DNA of 64,000 nt. It comes from Nocardioides ginsengisegetis. Its GTDB lineage: Bacteria > Actinomycetota > Actinomycetes > Propionibacteriales > Nocardioidaceae. The notes below the pieces were generated by a model. It ran no database searches and was not told where the DNA came from. It worked only from the letters and a program-made list of their open reading frames with translations. Shown one piece after another: positions 42,781-50,616 of the stretch. Each line of letters opens with the position of its first letter. Position 1 is the stretch's first letter. Position numbers and translations under genes: made by a program. The stretch is taken from positions 186,001-250,000 of the forward strand of contig NZ_JACGXA010000001.1 of NCBI RefSeq assembly GCF_014138045.1. The letters are read 5' to 3'.

Positions 42781-43664
42781 TGGACGCCCGCCAACAGTTC
42801 GCCCGCACCACCGCCGACCTCGTCGACACCGACGACAGCGTCGCCCTGGTCTACGCCGAGATCTCCGCGCAGTACTTCGGCGACGTCGAGGCCCGCCACC
42901 CCGACCGCGTCGTCAACGTCGGCATCCGCGAGCAGCTGCTCGTCAACGTCGGCGCGGGGATGGCGCTGACCGGGATGCGGCCGGTGGTGCACACGTTCAG
43001 CTCGTTCCTCGTGGAGCGCGCCTTCGAGCAGGTCAAGCTCGGCTTCGGCCACCAGGACGTCGGGGGCGTGCTCGTCGGAGCGGGCGGGTCCTTCGACATC
43101 CCCGGGGGTGGCCGCACGCACCAGGCGCCCGGCGACGTCGCCCTGCTCGACACCCTGCCCGGCGTGCACGTACACGCCCCGTCGAACGCCGTCGAGGTCG
43201 ACGCGATCCTGCGGACGGTCGTGGCCGGCGACGGCCTGCACTACGTCCGGGTGGTCGGCCAGACCAACGCGGCGGCGTACCCCGCCCACGGCCGCTTCCA
43301 CGTCGTACGCCGCGGTGCCGGCGCCACCGTCATCGCCCTCGGGCCGGTGCTCGACGACGTGCTGGTCGCGACCGCTGGGCTCGATGTCACCGTCCTGTAC
43401 TCCTCCACCGTCCGGCCCTTCGACGGCCGTGGCCTGCGGGCCGTCCTCGGCTCGCCGGACGTCGTGCTGGTCGAGCCGTGGCTGGCCGGGACGTCGTCGC
43501 GGGTCGTCGCCGAGGCGCTGCGCGACGTCCCGCACCGGCTGCTCGCCCTCGGTGTTGGCCGCGACGAGCACCGGCACTACGGCACCGCCCGCGAGCACGT
43601 CCGCGCGCACGGTCTCGACGCCGCGGGGATCCGACGGTCCCTCGACGCCTTCCTCGCCGCCTGA
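42780..43664 (+). CDS. Transketolase C-terminal subunit
   Basis: A 294-residue subunit with the pyrimidine-binding domain (VVNVGIREQLLVNVGAGMAL, containing the Glu that activates ThDP; HTFSSFLVERAFEQVKLGFG) and the C-terminal transketolase domain (GATVIALGPVLDDVLVATAG). The ATG shares its first base with the stop of the N-terminal subunit gene (TGATG) behind a GAGGAG site. Split transketolases like this also resemble the DXS/pyruvate dehydrogenase E1 group, so the substrate may not be a pentose phosphate. Confidence 0.9.
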   Translation: MDARQQFARTTADLVDTDDSVALVYAEISAQYFGDVEARHPDRVVNVGIREQLLVNVGAGMALTGMRPVVHTFSSFLVERAFEQVKLGFGHQDVGGVLVGAGGSFDIPGGGRTHQAPGDVALLDTLPGVHVHAPSNAVEVDAILRTVVAGDGLHYVRVVGQTNAAAYPAHGRFHVVRRGAGATVIALGPVLDDVLVATAGLDVTVLYSSTVRPFDGRGLRAVLGSPDVVLVEPWLAGTSSRVVAEALRDVPHRLLALGVGRDEHRHYGTAREHVRAHGLDAAGIRRSLDAFLAA

Positions 43665-43671
43665 CCCGCCG

Positions 43672-43713
43672 CGTGTGCCTGAGGACGCGCCATGGCGCGT
43701 CCTCAGGCACACG
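43672..43713. repeat. Perfect 42-bp palindrome (family B), probable terminator
   Basis: Each half is CGTGTGCCTGAGGACGCGCC plus one base, meeting at CCATGG; all 21 pairs match. It starts 7 bp after the transketolase stop, where it would terminate transcription. A degenerate copy is translated at 26472-26513. Confidence 0.9.
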
Positions 43714-43764
43714 GGGCGACCAACTAGCATGTGGCCTCGCCGCCGACCCCCGGTCGACGGCGAG

Positions 43765-43837
43765 GCCGGTGTAGCTCAGTTGGTAGAGCGTTCGCCTTGT
43801 AAGCGAAATGTCGCGGGTTCGACTCCTGTCACCGGCT
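43765..43837 (+). tRNA. tRNA-Thr (anticodon TGT)
   Basis: A 73-nt cloverleaf. Acceptor GCCGGTG pairs with CACCGGC and the discriminator is T. D arm GCTCAGTTGGTAGAGC, anticodon stem TTCGC/GCGAA enclosing CTTGTAA (anticodon TGT), and T arm CGCGGGTTCGACTCCTG with the GTTCGA loop are all present. CCA is not encoded. Confidence 0.96.
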
Positions 43838-43877
43838 CCGAACCAGAACTGTCGGCGCCCCTGCCTAGCGTGCAGAC

Positions 43878-44282
43878 ATGTTCACCTGTCGGGGCTGTGG
43901 CGCGCAGTGCGAAGGCCGTCGGGCTCGCGTCTATTGCAGCAACGCCTGCCAGCGGGCATCCGACAGGCGCGCCAAGATCGAGCTCTGGCTGGCGACAGGC
44001 ACGGCCTTCCCCGGCAGCAACCAGGGCCACTACGTGCGCAGCCATATCCTGCTGGAGCAGGACGGTCTGTGCGCCGTGTGCGGCGGCCCGGAGTTGTGGA
44101 ACGGGCAGCCTCTCGCGTTCGTCCTCGACCACATCGACGGCGACTCCGCCAACAACGCTCGGGACAACCTTCGCCTGGTGTGCCCCAACTGCGACTCGCA
44201 GCTCCCGACCTACAAGAGTCGCAACCGCGGCAAGGGCCGGCACACGCGACGGGCCCGCTACGCGCGCGGCCAGTCCTACTGA
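43878..44282 (+). CDS. HNH endonuclease domain protein
   Basis: A 134-residue protein starting 40 bp after the tRNA. A zinc-knuckle-like N-terminus (FTCRGCGAQCEG ... YCSNACQRASD, four Cys) precedes an HNH domain: CAVCGGPELWNG, AFVLDHIDGDSANNARDNLR (His and Asn of HNH) and LVCPNCDSQLPTY (second Cys pair). A basic tail (RNRGKGRHTRRARYARG) could bind DNA or RNA. The domain makes a beta-beta-alpha-metal nuclease. No methylase, terminase or integrase is adjacent, so its role is unknown. A tRNA-proximal location is common for mobile cargo, but no attachment repeat is visible. Confidence 0.85.
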   Translation: MFTCRGCGAQCEGRRARVYCSNACQRASDRRAKIELWLATGTAFPGSNQGHYVRSHILLEQDGLCAVCGGPELWNGQPLAFVLDHIDGDSANNARDNLRLVCPNCDSQLPTYKSRNRGKGRHTRRARYARGQSY

Positions 44283-44303
44283 CCGCGCGCGGCGGCCACT
44301 GAT

Positions 44304-44900
44304 TCACCGCGCGAGCAGCGCCTTCATCGTGCCGATCTCCTTGGCCTGTGAGGTCGCGATGCTGTCGGCCAGGTCGAGGGCCGCGGGGAACTTCCCGTCC
44401 TGCGACTCGGTCTTCGCCATCTCGATGGCGCCCTCGTGGTGGCGGACCATCATCTCCAGCCACATGTCCTGGAACTCCGCGTCGGACGCGGACTCCAGCC
44501 CTGCCATCTCGTCGGCCGTCATCATCCCCGGCGTGTCCGAGTCGGAGTCCATGCCGGCCATGCCGCCCTCGTCGGCGTGCATGTGGTCGTTCATGGTGGC
44601 CGGGACCTTCCGGCCCCAGTCGTCGAGCCAGCCGGCCATCGTCTCGATCTCGGGCGTCTGGGCGTCGAGGATCTGCTGGACGATCTCCTGGACGGGCGGG
44701 TCGAGCGGGCGGCCGTGGGTCAGGTCGACCATGGCGAGGGCCTGCGCGTGGTGCGGGATCATCTGGGTCGCGAACGCGACGTCGGCGTCGTTGTACGCCC
44801 CGTGCGAGGCGATCTCGGGCTCGGAGTCCGACGAGCCGCAGCCGGCGAGGACGAGGGCGGCCGCTGCGAGCGCGGTGACAAGACGGGTGGTGCGGAACAT
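44304..44900 (-). CDS. DUF305 family lipoprotein
   Basis: A 198-residue lipoprotein. The signal peptide ends in LAGC (VTALAAAALVLAGCGSSDSE). The mature part has two DUF305 motifs: DVAFATQMIPHHAQALAMVD and DMWLEMMVRHHEGAIEMAKT, each with the MxxHHxxA pattern of a four-helix bundle, and a Met/Asp/His-rich loop between (HMHADEGGMAGMDSDSD). Met/His clusters suggest copper binding outside the membrane, but this is not proven. A GGAGAAG site precedes the ATG. It forms an operon with the upstream DUF6153 gene. Confidence 0.9.
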   Translation of the reverse strand: MFRTTRLVTALAAAALVLAGCGSSDSEPEIASHGAYNDADVAFATQMIPHHAQALAMVDLTHGRPLDPPVQEIVQQILDAQTPEIETMAGWLDDWGRKVPATMNDHMHADEGGMAGMDSDSDTPGMMTADEMAGLESASDAEFQDMWLEMMVRHHEGAIEMAKTESQDGKFPAALDLADSIATSQAKEIGTMKALLAR

Positions 44901-44962
44901 CTGCTTCTCCTGGGTTCGTGTGGGTGCGTGCGGGAGGAGGGCGCGCGACAGCGCCCGGCGCC

Positions 44963-45325
44963 TCAGCAGCGGTACACGGAGAGCAGGGCAGGCGTGGGTG
45001 GGTCGGGGTCGCGACCACGAGGGGTGGGTGCGGCCACGGTGACGGCCCGCGGCAGTGCCCACGGCGTACGTCGCTCGCCGCGGCCGAGCAGGAGCAGCAG
45101 CAGGAGCCCGCCGAGCAGGACCGCCACGCACAGCTCGAGCGCGCCCGGGGCCGGGGTCGCGACGTCGCCGGCCGGGGCCGCGTCGGCGACGTCGTGCACG
45201 GCCGTGGCCATGGCCTGGTGCGCAGTCGTGTGCCCCGTCGAGTGGTCGGCCATCCCGTGCATGCCGAAGAGTCCGGCGAGCACCAGCAGGGTCGCGGCGA
45301 GCGACCAGCGATGACGGGCGAGCAC
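44963..45325 (-). CDS. DUF6153 family small membrane protein
   Basis: A 120-residue protein with a GTG start. One N-terminal helix (LAATLLVLAGLFGMHGMADH), a His-rich outside loop (HSTGHTTAHQAMATAVHD), a second helix (LELCVAVLLGGLLLLLLLGR) and a cytoplasmic tail ending in SVYRC. This matches the DUF6153 group often found beside DUF305 proteins. The His/Met-rich loop suggests metal handling together with the DUF305 lipoprotein encoded 62 bp downstream. Function is unproven. Confidence 0.75.
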   Translation of the reverse strand: MLARHRWSLAATLLVLAGLFGMHGMADHSTGHTTAHQAMATAVHDVADAAPAGDVATPAPGALELCVAVLLGGLLLLLLLGRGERRTPWALPRAVTVAAPTPRGRDPDPPTPALLSVYRC

Positions 45326-45342
45326 GAAGTCAGCCTAGGGAG

Positions 45343-46194
45343 TCACCGCAACCGGCGCGGCACGAAGGTCTCCGGCGGGGACGCGATCGCCTCCTGGGCG
45401 GCGACGAGCTGGATCTCGCGGGTGCCGGCGGCGATCGTCGCCTCGAGGATCGCGAAGACCGACGAGGTGGTCCTGGCCAGGGCGACCTCGGCCGAGCCGG
45501 TCGCGGTCAGGTGCGCGAGGTAGAGCGCGGCCGTCACGTCGCCGCACCCGTTGGGGCTGATCGGCAGCAGGGGAGTGGTGACGGCCCAGGCGCCGGCGTC
45601 CGAGACGGCCACGACGTCCAGGGACCCGTCGGCGACGCCGTCGTGGAGCACGCTCGTGACGAGCACGTCGCGGGGTCCCCGCGCACGCACCGCGTCGACG
45701 GCCTCCAGCACCTCCTCGAGGGTCCTCGTGGTCCGCCCGGCGAGGAAGTCGAGCTCGAAGTGGTTGGGGGTCAGCACGTCGGCCGCCGGCAGCACGGTGT
45801 CGCGCATGAACTCCGGGATCCCCGGCCGCACGAACATGCCGCGGCCCACGTCGCCCATCACCGGGTCGCAGCAGTAGACGGCGTCGGGGTTGAGCGCCTT
45901 GACCCGCGCCACCGTGTCGAGGATGACCCCGCCGACGGCCGGGTCGCCCTGGTAGCCGGACAGCACCGCGTCCGCCTCGCCGAGCACGCCGCGGTCCTCG
46001 ATCCCGGCGATCACCTCACGTACGTCGTCGGGCGCGAGCAGCGGCCCGCGCCACGCGCCGTACCCGGTGTGGTTGGAGAAGTGCACGGTGAGCACCGGCC
46101 AGACGTCGTGGCCGAGCCGCTGGAGCGGGAAGACGGCGGCGGAGTTGCCGACGTGGCCGTAGGCGACGGAGGACTGGACGGAGAGGATCTTCAC
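45343..46194 (-). CDS. pdxY: Pyridoxal kinase
   Basis: A 283-residue ribokinase-fold enzyme. The substrate pocket (LSVQSSVAYGHVGNSAAVFP; VHFSNHTGYGAW), the central strand YCCDPVMGDVGRGMFV and the anion hole SPNGCGDVTAALYLAHL (GxGD with catalytic Asp) are conserved, and TPNHFELDFLAG is the PdxK/PdxY signature. It phosphorylates pyridoxal for PLP salvage. The ATG begins MKILSVQSSVAYG. It diverges from the GMC oxidoreductase gene across a 111-bp region with a KstR-like box and a family A repeat. Confidence 0.94.
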   Translation of the reverse strand: MKILSVQSSVAYGHVGNSAAVFPLQRLGHDVWPVLTVHFSNHTGYGAWRGPLLAPDDVREVIAGIEDRGVLGEADAVLSGYQGDPAVGGVILDTVARVKALNPDAVYCCDPVMGDVGRGMFVRPGIPEFMRDTVLPAADVLTPNHFELDFLAGRTTRTLEEVLEAVDAVRARGPRDVLVTSVLHDGVADGSLDVVAVSDAGAWAVTTPLLPISPNGCGDVTAALYLAHLTATGSAEVALARTTSSVFAILEATIAAGTREIQLVAAQEAIASPPETFVPRRLR

Positions 46195-46233
46195 CCCGGG
46201 GAGTCTCCCCGTGGACGACCTGTACGGGCAAAC

Positions 46234-46247
46234 TAGAACGCGTTACA
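46234..46247. promoter_or_regulatory. KstR-like operator upstream of the GMC oxidoreductase operon
   Basis: TAGAACGCGTTACA fits the KstR operator form TNNAACNNGTTNNA at every fixed position. It is 59 bp ahead of the GMC gene and 40 bp from the pdxY start. A one-mismatch copy precedes the ABC importer at 31403-31416. No kstR gene is in the window. Confidence 0.5.
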
Positions 46248-46257
46248 GTTATGCGCA

Positions 46258-46279
46258 AATCACGGGTTGACCGGTGATT
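46258..46279. repeat. Family A hairpin (copy 3)
   Basis: AATCACGGGT-TG-ACCGGTGATT, an inverted repeat with 9 of 10 pairs. It lies in the leader of the GMC oxidoreductase gene, unlike the other copies, which are at gene ends. Confidence 0.75.
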
Positions 46280-46305
46280 CGTACAGATCGAGCGCGAGGT
46301 GCCCC

Positions 46306-47928
46306 ATGCCCAAGCAGGTCCACCGGTCCAGCGAGGCCGACTACGTCGTCGTCGGGTCCGGCAGCTCGGGCGCCACCGTCGCCGGCCGGCTGGCCCAGTC
46401 CGGCGCGAGCGTGATCCTGCTCGAGGCGGGCAAGAGCGACGAGCAGTACCTCGTGAAGAAGCCCGGCATGATCGGCCCGATGCACGCCGTGCCCGAGATC
46501 AAGAAGCGGGTCGACTGGGGCTACTACTCCACCCCGCAGAAGCACCTGCTCGACCGGAAGATGCCGGTCCCGCGCGGCAAGGTCGTGGGCGGCTCCAGCT
46601 CGATCAACGGCATGGTCTACGTCCGCGGCAACCGCGCCAACTACGACTCCTGGGCCGCCGAGGGCAACACGGGCTGGTCGGCCGACGACGTCAACGCGGC
46701 CTACCGGCGCATGGAGGACTTCGAGGACGGCGCCAACGACTACCGCGGCGCCGGCGGCCCGATCCGGGTCACCCGCAACAAGATCCCGCAGGAGGGCTCG
46801 CTGCAGTTCCTGCAGGCGACGTCCGACGCGCTCGGCGTGAAGGTGCTCGACGACTACAACGCCGAGTCGCAGGAGGGGGTGAGCCGGATGCAGCAGAACG
46901 CCGCCGACGGCCTGCGCTACAGCGCCTCCCGCGGCTACGTCCACCACCTCGCCCCGCCGACCCTCGAGCTCCAGACCGAGGTGCTCGTACGCCGGGTGGT
47001 GATCGAGCACGGCCGGGCGACCGGCGTCGAGGTCACCGACAAGAACGGCGCGCGGCGCACCGTCCGGGCCGGCAAGGAGGTCATCCTCTCCGCGGGCTTC
47101 GTGGGCTCGGCCCAGATCCTGATGCTCTCGGGCATCGGCCACGCGCAGCACCTCACCGACCACGGCATCGACGTCCTCGCGGACCTGCCGGTCGGCGACA
47201 ACCTGCACGACCACCTCTTCCACGCGCTGACCTTCCACGCGACCAGCTCGAGGATGAAGGGCAACGCCCTCTTCTTCGCCTCCGGCCTCGCGAAGGAGAC
47301 GGTGCGGCCGGGCCGCAGCTTCCTGGCCAACTCGGTCTTCGAGGTGCTGGCGTTCCTCCGCACCTCCCAGGCCACCGACGTCCCCGACCTCCAGCTGCAC
47401 CTGCTGCCGTGGGCCTACGTCTCGCCCAACCAGGACGCGCCGATCCGGCACAAGGTCGACCCGCGGACGGCGCTGACCGTCCTCACGACGCTCATCTACC
47501 CCCGGTCGCGGGGCACCCTGCGGCTCGCGTCGGCCGACCCGACCGCGGCCCCGCTCATCGACTTCCAGTACCTCGCCGACCCGGCCGACCTCGACGTCCT
47601 CACCGAGGGCTCGGAGATGGTCCGGGAGATCATGGGCGGCGCGGCCTTCGGCGGCGCGGTCAAGGAGGAGATCCACCCCGGCGCCGCCGTACGTGGGCAG
47701 GCGCTGCGCGACGCGATCCTCAACCGGGCCACGTCGGTCTACCACGGCGTCGGCACCTGCCGGATGGGCGTCGACGAGCTCGCCGTGGTCACGCCGGACC
47801 TGCGGGTCCGGGGCATCGACGGGCTCCGCGTCGCGGACGCCTCGATCATGCCGTCGATCACCGGCGGCAACACCAACGCACCGGCGATCATGATCGGCGA
47901 GATGGCCGCGGAGCTGGTGCTGCGATGA
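46306..47928 (+). CDS. GMC family oxidoreductase
   Basis: A 540-residue FAD enzyme oxidising alcohols. The FAD motif is YVVVGSGSSGATVAGRLAQ, the GMC signature 1 is PRGKVVGGSSSINGMVYVRG and the second is GSAQILMLSGIG; the active-site His lies in TSVYHGVGTCRMG with a second His/Asn pair replaced by TGGNTNAPAIMIGE at the end. It resembles choline dehydrogenase-like and other long-chain or terpene alcohol oxidoreductases. The ATG follows a GAGGTG site. Its stop overlaps the aldehyde dehydrogenase start (ATGA), so alcohol and aldehyde oxidation are coupled. Confidence 0.92.
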   Translation: MPKQVHRSSEADYVVVGSGSSGATVAGRLAQSGASVILLEAGKSDEQYLVKKPGMIGPMHAVPEIKKRVDWGYYSTPQKHLLDRKMPVPRGKVVGGSSSINGMVYVRGNRANYDSWAAEGNTGWSADDVNAAYRRMEDFEDGANDYRGAGGPIRVTRNKIPQEGSLQFLQATSDALGVKVLDDYNAESQEGVSRMQQNAADGLRYSASRGYVHHLAPPTLELQTEVLVRRVVIEHGRATGVEVTDKNGARRTVRAGKEVILSAGFVGSAQILMLSGIGHAQHLTDHGIDVLADLPVGDNLHDHLFHALTFHATSSRMKGNALFFASGLAKETVRPGRSFLANSVFEVLAFLRTSQATDVPDLQLHLLPWAYVSPNQDAPIRHKVDPRTALTVLTTLIYPRSRGTLRLASADPTAAPLIDFQYLADPADLDVLTEGSEMVREIMGGAAFGGAVKEEIHPGAAVRGQALRDAILNRATSVYHGVGTCRMGVDELAVVTPDLRVRGIDGLRVADASIMPSITGGNTNAPAIMIGEMAAELVLR

Positions 47929-49484
47929 CCCTCACCCGACCCGCGTCGCTGACCGACGCCTTCCTCCAGCGGCTCGTCTCGCGGGTCCCGTCCACCAGCG
48001 GCGGGACCTGGAAGCTGACCGAGGTCTACACCGGCGAGGTGCTCGTCGAGCTGCCGCAGTCGACGCCGGCCGACATCGAGGCGGCGTACGCCGTGGCCCG
48101 CACCGCCCAGCGCGCGTGGGCCGCGCGGCCGCTGTCCGAGCGGCTCGCGGTGTTCAAGCGGGCCCACACGCTCTTCCTCGACAACGCGCAGACCACGACC
48201 GACCTGATCCAGGCCGAGAGCGGCAAGAACCGGCGGATGGCGATCGAGGAGACCTGCGACCCGGTGATGGTGATGAGCCACTACCTCAAGCGCGCGCCGA
48301 AGCTGCTGGCTCCGGTGAAGCGCGGCGGGCCGGTGCCGTTCCTGTCCTCCTCGACCGAGATCCGCCAGCCCAAGGGGGTCGTCGGGATCATCGCGCCGTG
48401 GAACTTCCCGTTCGCCACGGGCATCTCCGACTCGATCTCGGCGCTGATGGCCGGCAACGCGATCGTCCTCAAGCCCGACAACAAGACCGCCCTGTCCCCG
48501 CTCTACGGCATCGAGATGCTCGAGGAGGCCGGGCTGCCGAAGGGCCTCTTCCAGGTCGTGTGCGGCGAGGGGCCCGACGTCGGGCCGACCCTGATCGACA
48601 ACGCCAACTACGTGATGTTCACCGGCTCCACGGCCACGGGGCGGGTCATCGGCGAGCGGGCCGGTCGCAACCTGATCGGCTGCTGCCTCGAGCTCGGCGG
48701 CAAGAACCCCATGATCGTGCTCGAGGACGCCGACCTCGACGAGGTCGTGCAGGGCGCGCTGTTCGGGGCATTCGGCAACACCGGCCAGATCTGCATGCAC
48801 ATCGAGCGGATGTACCTCCCGGCCTCGCGCTACGCGGAGTTCCGGGAGAAGTTCGTCGCGGCGACCGAGGCGCTCACCATCGGGGCGTCGTACGACTTCG
48901 GGCCGGACATGGGCTCGCTCGTCTCTCCCGACCACAAGGACCGCGTGGCCTCGCACGTCGAGGACGCCGTCGCCAAGGGCGCCACCGTGCTCACCGGCGG
49001 CCGCGCGCGGCCCGACCTGGGGCCGGCGTTCTTCGAGCCGACGATCCTCGAGGGCGTCACCCGCGACATGCTCTGCGGCGTCACCGAGACCTTCGGCCCG
49101 GTCGTCGCGCTGCACTCCTACGACACCGTCGACGAGGCGGTCGCGCTGGCCAACGACACCGACTACGGGCTGAACGCCTCGGTCTGGGGCGGCGACCTGG
49201 CCACCGCCTGCCAGGTCGGGCGGCGGATCGAGTCGGGCAACGTCAACGTCAACGACATCCTCGCCACCGCGTTCGCGTCCAAGGGCACACCCTCGGGCGG
49301 GGTGAAGCAGTCGGGGGTCGGCGCACGCCACGGCGACCAGGGCCTGCTGAAGTACACCGACGTGCAGAACCTCGCCGTCCTGAAGAAGCAGGTCATGGGC
49401 GCCCGCCCCGGCCAGGACTACGACGCCTACGTGAAGAGCATGATCGGGGGCTTGAGGATGATGCGGAAGACCCGCATCCGCTGA
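47925..49484 (+). CDS. Succinate-semialdehyde dehydrogenase-like aldehyde dehydrogenase
   Basis: A 519-residue NAD(P)-dependent dehydrogenase. Key segments are VVGIIAPWNFPFATGISDSI (Asn of the oxyanion hole), the nucleotide site MFTGSTATGRVIGERAGRN, catalytic Glu in CCLELGGKNPMIV and catalytic Cys in FGNTGQICMHIERMYL. The C-terminus is about 30 residues longer than E. coli GabD. It most likely oxidises the aldehyde made by the preceding GMC enzyme. It overlaps that gene by 4 bp. Confidence 0.93.
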   Translation: MTLTRPASLTDAFLQRLVSRVPSTSGGTWKLTEVYTGEVLVELPQSTPADIEAAYAVARTAQRAWAARPLSERLAVFKRAHTLFLDNAQTTTDLIQAESGKNRRMAIEETCDPVMVMSHYLKRAPKLLAPVKRGGPVPFLSSSTEIRQPKGVVGIIAPWNFPFATGISDSISALMAGNAIVLKPDNKTALSPLYGIEMLEEAGLPKGLFQVVCGEGPDVGPTLIDNANYVMFTGSTATGRVIGERAGRNLIGCCLELGGKNPMIVLEDADLDEVVQGALFGAFGNTGQICMHIERMYLPASRYAEFREKFVAATEALTIGASYDFGPDMGSLVSPDHKDRVASHVEDAVAKGATVLTGGRARPDLGPAFFEPTILEGVTRDMLCGVTETFGPVVALHSYDTVDEAVALANDTDYGLNASVWGGDLATACQVGRRIESGNVNVNDILATAFASKGTPSGGVKQSGVGARHGDQGLLKYTDVQNLAVLKKQVMGARPGQDYDAYVKSMIGGLRMMRKTRIR

Positions 49485-49514
49485 CGGCTTGCCCCGCGTC
49501 GTACTGTCGCGACC

Positions 49515-50474
49515 GTGAGCGAGATGACCTATCGCCCGCTGGGCGACTCGGGCCTGGTGGTCAGCGCCGTCGGCATCGGCTGCAACGCGTTCAGCCGCCG
49601 CGTCGACCTCGACGGGGTCACCGACATCCTGTCCGCGGCGCGCGACGTGGGCGTGACGCTGCTGGACACCGCGGACATCTACGGCGACCCGGCCGGCGGG
49701 TCCGAGGAGCTGCTGGGCCAGGCGCTCAAGGGGCAGCGCGACGAGTTCGTGCTCGCGACGAAGTTCGGCATGGACATGCGCGGCGCCAACGGTGAGGACT
49801 TCGGCGCCCGGGCGTCCCGCCGCTACGTACGCCGCGCGGTCGAGGCGTCGCTGCGCCGGCTGCAGACCGACCACATCGACCTCTACCAGCTGCACGCGCC
49901 CGACGAGCTGACCCCGATCGAGGAGACCCTCTCGGTGCTCACCGACCTCGTCCACGAGGGCAAGATCGGCTACCTCGGCTGCTCCAACTTCGCCGGCTGG
50001 CAGGTCGCCGACGCCGACTGGACCGCCCGCTCGGCCGGCCTCGAGCGGTTCGTGTCCGTGCAGAACCGCTACTCGCTGCTCGACCGGACGATCGAGGACG
50101 AGGTCGTCCCCGCGTGCGAGCACCTCGGCCTGGGGGTGCTGCCGTTCTTCCCGCTGGAGTACGGCCTGCTCACCGGCAAGTACCGCCGCGGTGCGGCAGC
50201 CCCGGACGGCTCGCGCGCCGCGCTCGACCCGTCGCGGTCGTCCTGGCTCGACGCCGCCGACTGGGACCGGATCGAGGCCGTCGAGGCGTACGCCGCCGCG
50301 CGCGACCTCAGCGTCCTCGACGTCGCGATCGCCGGTCTCGCCGCCCAGCCGGCCGTCTCGTCGGTCATCTCCGGCGCCACGTCCGGCGACCAGGTCCGCG
50401 CCAACGCGGCCGCGCTGCGCTGGGAGCCGACCGAGGCCGACCTCGTCGAGCTGGACGAGATCACCGCCGAATAA
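49515..50474 (+). CDS. Aldo/keto reductase
   Basis: A 319-residue TIM-barrel reductase. The catalytic tetrad is visible: Asp in LLDTADIYGDPAGGSEEL, Tyr in the same segment, Lys in EFVLATKFGMDM and His in DHIDLYQLHAPDE. The NADP-binding C-terminus includes SSVISGATSGDQVRANA. It acts on a carbonyl or alcohol, perhaps in the same pathway as the two preceding genes. The GTG at 49515 is the first start; ATG at 49524 is also possible. The spacing of 30 bp to the preceding gene fits one operon. Confidence 0.9.
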   Translation: MSEMTYRPLGDSGLVVSAVGIGCNAFSRRVDLDGVTDILSAARDVGVTLLDTADIYGDPAGGSEELLGQALKGQRDEFVLATKFGMDMRGANGEDFGARASRRYVRRAVEASLRRLQTDHIDLYQLHAPDELTPIEETLSVLTDLVHEGKIGYLGCSNFAGWQVADADWTARSAGLERFVSVQNRYSLLDRTIEDEVVPACEHLGLGVLPFFPLEYGLLTGKYRRGAAAPDGSRAALDPSRSSWLDAADWDRIEAVEAYAAARDLSVLDVAIAGLAAQPAVSSVISGATSGDQVRANAAALRWEPTEADLVELDEITAE

Positions 50475-50498
50475 CCCGTTGCCGGCCGCCCGTGCGTG

Positions 50499-50612
50499 TC
50501 GAATCGGGACTTCTGACCACTCGAGTCGGGGGTTCTCGTCAGTCGAGTCGGGACTTTCGGTCGACGGGTTGACCGAAAGTGCCGATTCGAGTGACCGAAA
50601 GTCCCGATTCGA
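50499..50612. repeat. Array of 22-bp repeats, three direct and two inverted
   Basis: Units start at 50499, 50521 and 50543 (TCGAGTCGGGACTTTCGGTC and variants), then, after 5 bp, two inverted copies begin at 50570 and 50592 (TGACCGAAAGTCCCGATTCG). Unit 3 can pair with either inverted copy over about 20 bp, so alternative hairpins are possible. It fills the gap between convergent genes. Confidence 0.9.
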
Positions 50613-50616
50613 CCTC

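Noticed and set aside
43765..44282. Prophage or integrative element inserted at tRNA-Thr with the HNH protein as cargo
   Set aside because: No integrase, no attachment-site repeat of the tRNA 3' end and no change of base composition is visible.
46299..47924. An N-terminal extension that would fuse the aldehyde dehydrogenase to 540 upstream codons
   Set aside because: The upstream part is an out-of-frame reading of the GMC oxidoreductase. The true aldehyde dehydrogenase start is the ATGA overlap at 47925.
50499..50612. CRISPR array
   Set aside because: The 22-bp units are contiguous with no unique spacers, two are inverted, and there are no cas genes.
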